NCBI GenBank assembly: GCA_947167435.1
Contig: CAMVIC010000034.1
Coordinates: 1 to 11,360, forward strand
Direction of reading: 5' to 3'
DNA: 11,360 nt
From: an uncultured Clostridia bacterium
GTDB taxonomy: Bacteria > Bacillota_A > Clostridia > Oscillospirales > Oscillospiraceae
Of the stretch, positions 6,326 to 11,360 are shown piece by piece (position 1 is the stretch's first letter; each line of letters starts with the position of its first letter). The notes under the pieces were generated by a model. That model did no database searches, was not told where the DNA came from, and saw only the letters and a program-made list of their open reading frames with translations. A program made the position numbers and the translations under genes.

Positions 6326-6757
6326 ATGTCAAAAAAGCTCGGTATCATCACGCTGATTCTCGCAATACTGTCTCTCGGCCTCTCCTGCTTTGCCCTCGGG
6401 GCCGCCCGGAAAGAAGCGGCGCCTGCGCCCTCTCCGGATGAAGATATTCAGTATGTGCTTTATCTCGGCACAAACGACAAGGACAGCAACCAGCCCGTAT
6501 TCACCCCGGATCAGGCGAAAGCGGAAGCGGAAAGGATCCTGATCGCCCACTTCGGCGGCTACACCATTCAGGAGGCCAACGGCGGCTGGATTGACGGCGA
6601 CACCGTCTATCAGGAATACACGCTGGTAATCTACCTGAGCGATACCAATCCGGACGCCGTGCACGCAGCAGCAGACGAACTGATCCAGACCTTCCGTCAA
6701 AGCTCCGTGCTGATTCAGGCGAACCGGACGCTTACGGAGTTTTATTCCGGCGTATGA
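6326..6757 (+). CDS. Small exported or membrane-anchored protein, DUF3574-like
   Basis: Protein of 143 residues, function unknown. Residues 5-25 are one hydrophobic segment after MSKK, acting as signal peptide or anchor; a Cys21 preceded by GLS is a poor lipobox, so lipoprotein status is doubtful. A short Pro/Ala linker (31-37) leads to a compact domain: IQYVLYLGTNDKDSNQPVFT (41-60), a helix AKAEAERILIAHF, then GGYTIQEANGGWIDGDTVYQE (core GGW at 86-88), a strand TLVIYLSD and a closing helix and strand. The LYLGTNDKD plus GGW pattern recalls DUF3574-like domains; this is from memory and is tentative. The ATG at 6326 follows GGAGG (6312-6316) by 9 nt. It stands alone between a terminator and a roughly 200-bp gap. 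Confidence 0.65.
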   Translation: MSKKLGIITLILAILSLGLSCFALGAARKEAAPAPSPDEDIQYVLYLGTNDKDSNQPVFTPDQAKAEAERILIAHFGGYTIQEANGGWIDGDTVYQEYTLVIYLSDTNPDAVHAAADELIQTFRQSSVLIQANRTLTEFYSGV

Positions 6758-6854
6758 CCGGTTTCCCGTTCAGCCGGCTGCCCGCTCGGCCCGTCTTTGG
6801 TGCTTTGGCCTGACTGCCGCTGCCGGCATTGCCTTTTCTGCTGTTTTCCCCCTT

Positions 6855-6884
6855 TTGAACGAAGGAAAAAACCGCCGATATGAG
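6855..6884 (+). promoter_or_regulatory. Possible promoter for the GNAT gene
   Basis: TTGAAC (6855-6860), 18-nt spacer, TATGAG (6879-6884). Weak but the best match in the 206-bp gap before the gene. A perfect 12-bp palindrome, CCGGCATGCCGG, lies downstream at 6927-6938 in the presumed leader, just before the ribosome binding site; it could be an operator or a small hairpin. Confidence 0.3.
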
Positions 6885-6963
6885 GTGAAGCAAACGGTTT
6901 CATTTTGCGGGCGTGACGGGCAGTTCCCGGCATGCCGGATTTCTGTCTGTGAGGTGAACGACA

Positions 6964-7515
6964 GTGGTTTTCAAAGAAACGGAATTCAAATTAAAAGATG
7001 GACGATCTGCACTGCTTCGCAGTCCGCATGAAGCGGATGCGGAGGAAATGCTCCAATTCATCATAAAAGCATCCGGCGAGACGGACTTTCTGATGAGATA
7101 TCCGGAGGAATGGGCCGAGTTCAGCCTGGAACAGGAAAAAGCATTTATAAATGATAACTACTACAGTCAGAACGGAATGATGATTTCCTGCATTGTTGAC
7201 GGGAAGATAGCCGGAAACTGTCAGATCTCTTTTCGCACCGGAATGAAGGACCGGCACAGGGCTTCCGTTGCGATCGCGCTTCTTCAGGAATTCTGGGACC
7301 TGGGAATCGGGACAAAAATGTTCGAAGAGATGTTCCGAATCGCCGGGGAGCGCAATGGCATCCGTCAGATTGAGCTTGATTTCATCGAAGGCAACAGCAG
7401 GGCAAGGCACCTGTATGAGAAAATGGGCTTTCGTATCACAGGTGTAAAACCGGATGCGATACGAATGAAAGACGGCACTTTTGTAAATGAGTACATGATG
7501 CGGAAACTGTTGTAA
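6964..7515 (+). CDS. GNAT-family N-acetyltransferase
   Basis: Cytoplasmic acetyltransferase of 183 residues that would move an acetyl group from acetyl-CoA to an amine. The fold can be followed: an opening strand KETEFKLKDGRSALLRSPHEAD, a central strand MISCIVDGKIAGNCQISF, the acetyl-CoA loop after ASVAIALLQEFWDLGIGTKM (GIGT carrying the usual GxG), then IRQIELDFIEGNSRARHLYEKMGF, whose N-A-x-x-LYEKxGF element is the family's C-terminal signature. The start is GTG at 6964 with GAGGTG (6951-6956) 7 nt before it. AT-rich codons (for example the stretch around 6985-7005 and 7140-7165) set it apart from its GC-rich neighbours and hint at horizontal acquisition. Substrate unknown; RimL- or speG-like assignment would be a guess. 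Confidence 0.88.
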   Translation: MVFKETEFKLKDGRSALLRSPHEADAEEMLQFIIKASGETDFLMRYPEEWAEFSLEQEKAFINDNYYSQNGMMISCIVDGKIAGNCQISFRTGMKDRHRASVAIALLQEFWDLGIGTKMFEEMFRIAGERNGIRQIELDFIEGNSRARHLYEKMGFRITGVKPDAIRMKDGTFVNEYMMRKLL

Positions 7516-7740
7516 GCCTCAGATTGCAGTTTATCTTCTTTCCCCCGGCGGCAGCAGAAGGCCTTTTTACTGCCGTTTGACTGCCGTTTACGCTTGGGAC
7601 CGGCCGCATTTCGCTGTCCTTCCGCCCCCGTAAACCGGGCAGGGATATGCCGGGCAGTGCGTGCAGGCTGCGGCAAAGGCAGGGGCCAAGCGCATGATCA
7701 CGATCGAACGGCAAAGGAAATCTTCTCAAAGGAGGCCTGC
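7516..7740. other. Non-coding stretch before the YczE-like gene, with short repeats and pairing potential
   Basis: No supported gene. It holds an 11-nt near-perfect tandem repeat (ACTGCCGTTT at 7569-7578 and again at 7580-7589), a pairing CGGCAG (7549-7554) with CTGCCG (7570-7575), and a long-range pairing CGCTTGG (7590-7596) with CCAAGCG (7687-7693) that would close a roughly 100-nt domain just upstream of the ribosome binding site. I found no clear sigma-A promoter here, so the downstream gene may be read from the GNAT transcript. Confidence 0.4.
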
Positions 7741-8412
7741 ATGGAACAGACAAAGCTTCCCGGCAAGCGTATTCTGATGAGTGCGCTGGGCGTTGCAATA
7801 TGCGGCATCAGCGTAGGGATGTTCAAGCATGCATCTCTGGGTGTCGACCCGTTCCAGTCCCTTATGAGCGGGCTGGACGCTGTCATCCCCATCCATTTCG
7901 GAACGCTCTATGTGATCGTGAACCTGCTGCTTCTGGTGTTCGCTCTGGCATTCGACCGGCGCAAGATCGGATTGGCCACGCTGATTAATCTCTTCCTGTT
8001 GGGCTATATCGCGGAGTTTTCTCAAAGCTGCATGGCGAAGCTGCTGCCCGCGCCCACACTCCCCCTCCGGCTTCTTATCCTTGCGATCGCCATTGTGATC
8101 ATGTGTCTGGCATCCGCGTTCTATTTTACGGCTGACCTGGGTGTTTCGACCTATGATGCCGTGGCGCTGATCTGGTCGGAGAAGCAGAAACGCATCGCCT
8201 TCCCGATCTGCCGGGTCATTACAGACCTGTTTTGCGTCCTTTGCGGCATTCTTCTCTGTATGGCAGCCGGTTTTACGCTTCGCCAGATTACCGGGGAGGT
8301 CGGCATCGGCACGATCATCACAGCATTTTTCATGGGGCCGCTGATTCAGTTCTTTAACCGGCATGCCGCCCGCCCCTTTCTTTACGGCGGACCAGGAGCA
8401 AAACCGAGGTGA
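7741..8412 (+). CDS. YczE/YitT-like integral membrane protein
   Basis: Polytopic inner-membrane protein of 223 residues, with about five to six helices (near 11-28, 55-71, 77-93, 108-128, 155-176 and 187-204). Two related motifs, LGVDPFQSLMSG (33-44) and LGVSTYDAVALI (133-144), each follow a helix and show the internal duplication known for the YczE/YyaS/YitT group. The C-terminal GIGTIITAFFMGPLIQFF block is also typical. Biochemical role of the family is not established; transport or export has been supposed. The ATG at 7741 has a full AAAGGAGG (7728-7735) with 5 nt spacing, so the start is firm. No partner gene in the same unit is evident. Confidence 0.8.
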   Translation: MEQTKLPGKRILMSALGVAICGISVGMFKHASLGVDPFQSLMSGLDAVIPIHFGTLYVIVNLLLLVFALAFDRRKIGLATLINLFLLGYIAEFSQSCMAKLLPAPTLPLRLLILAIAIVIMCLASAFYFTADLGVSTYDAVALIWSEKQKRIAFPICRVITDLFCVLCGILLCMAAGFTLRQITGEVGIGTIITAFFMGPLIQFFNRHAARPFLYGGPGAKPR

Positions 8413-8773
8413 CGGTGCATACTGTCTGCTTCTTTGGGTGTGACAGAAGATCATGACGAATGCTCCGGCGGGAGAATCCGCATGGCCCGCAACCGCTGGG
8501 GAAAGGAACTCCGAAGGCTCTGCGGACTGCCGATCCTCACGGATTATTTCCGGCCGGAACGAGGCTTTTTGACAGGGGAGAAAAGGCCTTTGTCCTCTGC
8601 GCCCTGATCTATCCGGCCTCAGGAACAGCAGCGGTGCTGCTGTCCGCTGTCAGGAAGATTTCAATTTCAAAGCGGTGAGAAGGAATGAACAAGTTCCGTG
8701 ATAAGCAGGATGTTCCCACCTGCAGAGCAGGAGAACATGAGGTCTATATTGCTTACTCTCACACAAAAAAGAC
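8413..8773 (+). other. Roughly 360-bp stretch with only very short open frames
   Basis: No gene of normal length. Three short plus-strand frames have some ribosome binding signal: a GTG at 8415 (13 residues, VHTVCFFGCDRRS), an ATG at 8482 (41 residues to 8607, GGGAG 7 nt upstream), and an ATG at 8685 (34 residues to 8789, ending inside the terminator). A 8-bp hairpin (8625-8632 with 8636-8643, loop GGT) has no T run. The stretch may be a decayed gene or a 3' trailer of the YczE-like gene. Confidence 0.35.
8482..8607 (+). CDS. Doubtful small open frame, 41 residues
   Basis: Begins ATG at 8482 after GGGAG (8470-8474) and encodes a basic peptide starting MARNRWGKELRRLCGLP with no membrane segment and no family I recognise. 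Supported only by the ribosome binding site and by the lack of any better gene in the region; it may be chance. Confidence 0.15.
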   Translation: MARNRWGKELRRLCGLPILTDYFRPERGFLTGEKRPLSSAP

Positions 8774-8789
8774 AAGGCGTTCCCTTTGA
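8685..8789 (+). CDS. Doubtful small open frame, 34 residues, ending inside the terminator
   Basis: ATG at 8685 directly after GAGAAGGA, peptide starting MNKFRDKQDVPTCRAGEHEV and ending KKTRRSL. The TGA (8787-8789) falls within the stem of the terminator hairpin, so translation would reach the hairpin and might disturb its folding, in the manner of a leader peptide, although nothing lies downstream on this strand. No family recognised. Confidence 0.2.
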   Translation: MNKFRDKQDVPTCRAGEHEVYIAYSHTKKTRRSL

Positions 8790-8819
8790 AGCGAGATTCG
8801 CTTCGAGGGAGCGCCTTTT
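8774..8819. terminator. Strong composite bidirectional terminator
   Basis: Outer stem of 12 bp (AAGGCGTTCCCT at 8774-8785 with AGGGAGCGCCTT at 8806-8817, one G-U pair), then an inner 7-bp stem GAAGCGA/TCGCTTC (8788-8794 with 8798-8804) and a 3-nt loop. Plus strand ends in TTTT; the minus strand is followed by a run of six T (complement of 8765-8770). It separates the plus-strand YczE-like region from the convergent flavoprotein operon and should stop transcription from both sides. Confidence 0.88.
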
Positions 8820-8911
8820 GCATTAATCTTCAAATCTGTCGAGCAACATGTTTCCGCAAGAAAGACATCGGGCCGCTGATGAACGAATCAATCCGATGCT
8901 CCTGTTTGTTT

Positions 8912-9424
8912 TTACAGAGTGGTCGCCATTTTCATGATCGCCTGTAAATAATCTTTATCATGATTCGTTATGATCCCCATATCTTCCAATCCCAGATATC
9001 CAAGGAAATCGCCCTCATAGGAGAATCTTGCCCCATCATACATATCCGAATCACCGGAGCTCAGGAACATCGCAACCTTCTGAAGCGTCTCCGGCGCCTG
9101 GGGATAAAGCACGGAATAAAACCGGTCGACAGCACATTTCAACTGTCCGCTGAACCCGTGATAGTAGATCGGCGAAGCCAGAACGAGCATGTTTGCACGC
9201 TGCAGCTGGTTGTAGACCTCCTGCATATCATCCTGCTGCGCGCATTTGCCCTGTCCCTTCCCATGACAGTATTCGCAGGCGAGACAGCCTTTGATGTTCT
9301 TTCCGCAAACATTGATGACGGATACTTCATGCCCTGTTTTCTCTGCGCTTTCTTTGAACACGGCCACCATTTCCGCCGTGTTGCCATGAGGCCGGGGACT
9401 CCCATTCAGAACTAATCTTCTCAT
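8912..9424 (-). CDS. FMN-dependent NAD(P)H reductase / iron-sulfur flavoprotein-like
   Basis: Cytoplasmic flavodoxin-fold protein of 170 residues. The N-terminal RLVLNGSPRPHGNTAEM (3-19) is the FMN phosphate loop of the NADPH-dependent FMN reductase family; LVLASPIYYHGFSGQLKCAVDRF (part of it at about 82-104) is the second flavin-contacting block. Between them lies CLACEYCHGKGQGKC, with Cys47, 50, 53 and 61, a Cx2Cx2Cx7C spacing that fits the compact [4Fe-4S] motif of iron-sulfur flavoproteins. Many clostridial homologues carry similar Cys clusters of unproven cofactor. The ATG at 9424 has GGGTGG (9435-9430) 5 nt before it; an alternative TTG at 9445 overlaps the upstream stop and is less likely. 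It is the last gene of the minus-strand operon, 17 bp after the aldo/keto reductase stop. Confidence 0.87.
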   Translation of the reverse strand: MRRLVLNGSPRPHGNTAEMVAVFKESAEKTGHEVSVINVCGKNIKGCLACEYCHGKGQGKCAQQDDMQEVYNQLQRANMLVLASPIYYHGFSGQLKCAVDRFYSVLYPQAPETLQKVAMFLSSGDSDMYDGARFSYEGDFLGYLGLEDMGIITNHDKDYLQAIMKMATTL

Positions 9425-9441
9425 CGTATCCACCCGTTTTC

Positions 9442-10455
9442 TCAATACCAGTCGTGCTTTTCGTTCCGGTCAAGCTGACTGATCTGCTGCATTTCATCGT
9501 CCGTCAGTTCAAAACCAAACAGGTCGAGGTTTTCCCTGATGTGATCGGGATTGCTCGAGCCGGGGATCACGACGATGCCCCGCTGCAGATCCCAGCGGAG
9601 GATGACCTGGGCGGAAGATACTCCGTGAGCTTCCGCTATTGCACAAATGATCTCGTCTCCCAGAAGTTCCGCTGTGTATCCCCGGCCCCCCAGCGGATAC
9701 CAGCACTGCACAACAATCCCTTTTTCCTGGATGAACGGCACTACTTCCTGCTCCTGGTAATAGGGATGTATCTCATTCTGCACCAGTGCAGGTGTGATCG
9801 TTACCTGCGGCAGGAACGAGGTCAATTCTTCGATATACCAGTTGGAGAGACCGAGTGAATGAATCTTTCCCTGCTCCACATACTTCTCCATAGCTTTGTA
9901 CGCCTTCACATCGTTTGTTCCGGGATGGTGAAGCAGCATCATGTCGATATACCCAATGTCCAGTTTTTCCAGCGCCATGTCGATTGCTGCTTCCGGGTCA
10001 TGAAACTGATTCGGATAAATCTTGGTGATCACAAAAATGTCCTCACGGGGAATGCCGTATTCCTCCATTCCTTTACGGACACCTTCCCCCACGGCCGCTT
10101 CGTTTCCATACATATATGCGGTATCGATCAGCCTTCCGCCGTTTGCCAGCAGTGCCATGACAGAACTGACACAGGCATCGTGATCGAGGGCGTAAGTACC
10201 GAGCCCCATGATCGGCATTCTGTACCCGCTGTTCAGCAGAACATCCCTGTTCTCAAAGTCAAAAACACCGGCCTTGCCGGAATCTGCCTGACTCACCATA
10301 GACTCTCCTCCATCGGGCTCCTCTGCCCATGCAATATTGAGCGCGCTCCGGCCTGCCGTATCCGGCGCCTGTTCCGCTGCCTGCCAGGCGGGCAGGCAGA
10401 CCAAAGCAAGCGCAGCTGCCGTCAGGAGTGCCGCAAGTCGTCTTTTTCGGTTCAT
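9442..10455 (-). CDS. Aldo/keto reductase with apparent N-terminal signal peptide
   Basis: NAD(P)H-dependent carbonyl reductase, 337 residues. The catalytic tetrad is complete: Asp111 and Tyr116 in IDTAYMYGNE, Lys145 in ITKIYP, His176 in LLHHP. Substrate-side GLSNW (202-206) and the cofactor segment IPGSSNPDHIREN (297-309) are present; the Lys usual in IPKS, which contacts the NADP 2'-phosphate, is Gly here. Residues 1-28 (MNRKRRLAALLTAAALALVC onward) look like a Sec signal with a cut near AWQA, followed by a 25-residue low-complexity linker. The full-length ATG at 10455 has GGAGGAGG (10469-10462) 6 nt upstream. An internal ATG at 10299 (Met53) has an equally good GGAGG (10311-10307) 7 nt before it and would give a normal 285-residue cytosolic enzyme. 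Second gene of the operon, 24 bp after the hydrolase stop. Confidence 0.9.
   Translation of the reverse strand: MNRKRRLAALLTAAALALVCLPAWQAAEQAPDTAGRSALNIAWAEEPDGGESMVSQADSGKAGVFDFENRDVLLNSGYRMPIMGLGTYALDHDACVSSVMALLANGGRLIDTAYMYGNEAAVGEGVRKGMEEYGIPREDIFVITKIYPNQFHDPEAAIDMALEKLDIGYIDMMLLHHPGTNDVKAYKAMEKYVEQGKIHSLGLSNWYIEELTSFLPQVTITPALVQNEIHPYYQEQEVVPFIQEKGIVVQCWYPLGGRGYTAELLGDEIICAIAEAHGVSSAQVILRWDLQRGIVVIPGSSNPDHIRENLDLFGFELTDDEMQQISQLDRNEKHDWY
10307..10311 (-). promoter_or_regulatory. Internal Shine-Dalgarno for a second aldo/keto reductase start
   Basis: On the minus strand GGAGG (10311-10307, extended by AGAG) lies 7 nt before the in-frame ATG at 10299. It is as strong as the site of the full-length start and would produce a protein without the signal peptide, starting MVSQADSG just before the beginning of the recognisable aldo/keto reductase domain. 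Confidence 0.55.
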
Positions 10456-10479
10456 GGTCTGCCTCCTCCCCGACGCGGA

Positions 10480-11360
10480 TTATTTCAGGTATGCCTCAAA
10501 GAAGCTCTGAAGCTTGTCAAAGGGGATCGCGTCCTTGCCGCCGCCGTCATACAGGTCCGTATGGGAAGCGCCGGGAATGATCAGAAGTTCCTTGTTGTCG
10601 GTGTACTTGCTGTCCTTCACCATATCAGCATAGGCGTCTTTGCCGAAATAACAGGAGTGTGCCTTGTCGCCGTGCATGATCAGGACTGCGGAACGGATCT
10701 CATTGGAGTATTGCAGGATCGGCTGATTGATAAAGGATTCGCATCCGATCACGTTCCAGCCGCCGTTGGAATTGAGGGACCGGGCATGGTAGCCCCGCGG
10801 GGTCTTGTAGTAGTCGTAGTAGTCCTTCACAAAGTAGGGCGCGTCTTCCGGCAGGGGATCGACGACACCCCCGCCGAGCGTGTATTCTCCGGCCGTCAGA
10901 TCAGCCAGGCGCTGGGCGCACATGGCAGCTTTCTTCTGGTAGCGGGCCTCCTCGCTGTCCTCCGAGTCAAAGTACCCCTTGGCATTGACTCTCGTCATAT
11001 CGTACATGGTCGAGACCACCGTCGCCTTGATGCGGGTGTCCAGCGCTGCGGTGTTCAGGGCCATGCCGCCCCATCCGCAGATGCCGATGATGCCGATACG
11101 GGCAGGATCAACTCTGTCGTTCAGGGAGAGGAAATCCACCGCAGCCATGAAGTCCTCGGTATTGATGTCCGGGGAGGCCATATAACGCACATTGCCGCCG
11201 CTCTCGCCGGTGAAGGACGGGTCAAAGGCAATCGTCAAACAGCCGCGCTCCGCCATGGTCTGCGCGTAAAGGCCGGCGCACTGTTCCTTGACCGCACCGA
11301 AGGGACCGCAGACGGCGATGGCCGGAAGTCTGCCCTCCGCGTTTTTCGGCACATACATGT
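10480..11360 (-). CDS. Alpha/beta hydrolase with Cys nucleophile, YcjY/dienelactone-hydrolase-like (N-terminus beyond window)
   Basis: Hydrolase of which the last 292 complete codons are inside the window; the Met at 11358 (MYVPKNAEGRLPAIAV) is in mid-domain, since related proteins have some 20 residues before it, so the true start is past the right edge. The nucleophile elbow GICGWGG places a Cys at residue 94 counted from that Met, as in dienelactone hydrolase and YcjY-type proteins rather than a Ser. The likely partners are Asp231 in MHGDKAHS and His266 in PGASHTDLYD. The oxyanion region CGPFGAVKEQ (17-26) and FDPSFTGESGG (45-55) are characteristic of this group. No signal peptide can be judged. 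It is the first visible gene of an operon with the aldo/keto reductase and the flavoprotein, so a joint role in converting a small ester, lactone or carbonyl compound is plausible but unproven. Confidence 0.87.
   Translation of the reverse strand, partial: MYVPKNAEGRLPAIAVCGPFGAVKEQCAGLYAQTMAERGCLTIAFDPSFTGESGGNVRYMASPDINTEDFMAAVDFLSLNDRVDPARIGIIGICGWGGMALNTAALDTRIKATVVSTMYDMTRVNAKGYFDSEDSEEARYQKKAAMCAQRLADLTAGEYTLGGGVVDPLPEDAPYFVKDYYDYYKTPRGYHARSLNSNGGWNVIGCESFINQPILQYSNEIRSAVLIMHGDKAHSCYFGKDAYADMVKDSKYTDNKELLIIPGASHTDLYDGGGKDAIPFDKLQSFFEAYLK

Noticed and set aside
6120..6356. Plus-strand open frame of 78 codons before the small secreted protein
   Set aside because: No ribosome site at its ATG, no recognisable domain, and it overlaps the promoter and start of the supported gene.
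7726..8454. Minus-strand open frame (242 codons) opposite the YczE-like gene
   Set aside because: Antisense of a membrane protein gives a Gln/Arg/His-rich product with no family; the sense frame has a perfect Shine-Dalgarno.
1..11360. CRISPR array, tRNA, rRNA, IS element or phage attachment site
   Set aside because: No regularly spaced repeats, no cloverleaf or rRNA-like sequence, no transposase or integrase frame and no flanking target-site duplications were seen on reading.

Overview
The window looks like a chromosomal segment from a GC-rich (by eye, high 50s %) anaerobic member of the Firmicutes, most likely Clostridia of the Oscillospiraceae/Lachnospiraceae type. The grounds are strong GGAGG-type Shine-Dalgarno sites, sigma-A promoters of TTGxxx-17-TATAAT form, short rho-independent hairpins, and the gene families present (TRAP solute-binding protein, GPH sugar symporter, YcxB-like and YczE/YitT-like membrane proteins, clostridial-type flavoprotein). 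No rRNA, tRNA, CRISPR, transposase or phage gene was seen. The taxonomic guess is inference from style, not from a marker gene.

Left part (1-3970): the N-terminus of a TRAP-type (DctP) solute-binding protein runs off the left edge on the minus strand. A divergent AraC-family regulator lies beside it, and the 281-bp gap between them holds a good promoter in each direction plus a set of GTGAC boxes. A convergent minus-strand YcxB-like membrane protein follows. Its reading frame runs unusually far, through the regulator's terminator hairpin and into its 3' end. A second divergent promoter pair separates it from a GPH/MFS-type sugar:cation symporter.

Middle part (3970-8820): a perfect 16-bp bidirectional terminator separates the symporter from a convergent type-B carboxylesterase. 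Divergent from the esterase is a Tyr-phosphatase (CSAGKDR P-loop). After it, all on the plus strand and in separate units, come a small secreted or membrane-anchored protein, a GNAT acetyltransferase of visibly lower GC, and a YczE/YitT-like membrane protein. About 360 bp then hold only very short open frames before a strong composite bidirectional terminator.

Right part (8912-11360): a tight minus-strand operon, in transcription order an alpha/beta hydrolase with a Cys nucleophile (cut by the right edge), an aldo/keto reductase with an apparent signal peptide and a second, internal start with its own strong Shine-Dalgarno, and an FMN flavoprotein with a four-Cys motif. The three plausibly act together on a small carbonyl, ester or quinone-like compound, but the substrate cannot be read from sequence.

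Overall this is ordinary accessory metabolism and transport. I do not see a convincing new multi-gene system. The most interesting points are the two-start aldo/keto reductase, the operator-like GTGAC boxes before the AraC gene, and the YcxB-like tail that crosses a terminator.
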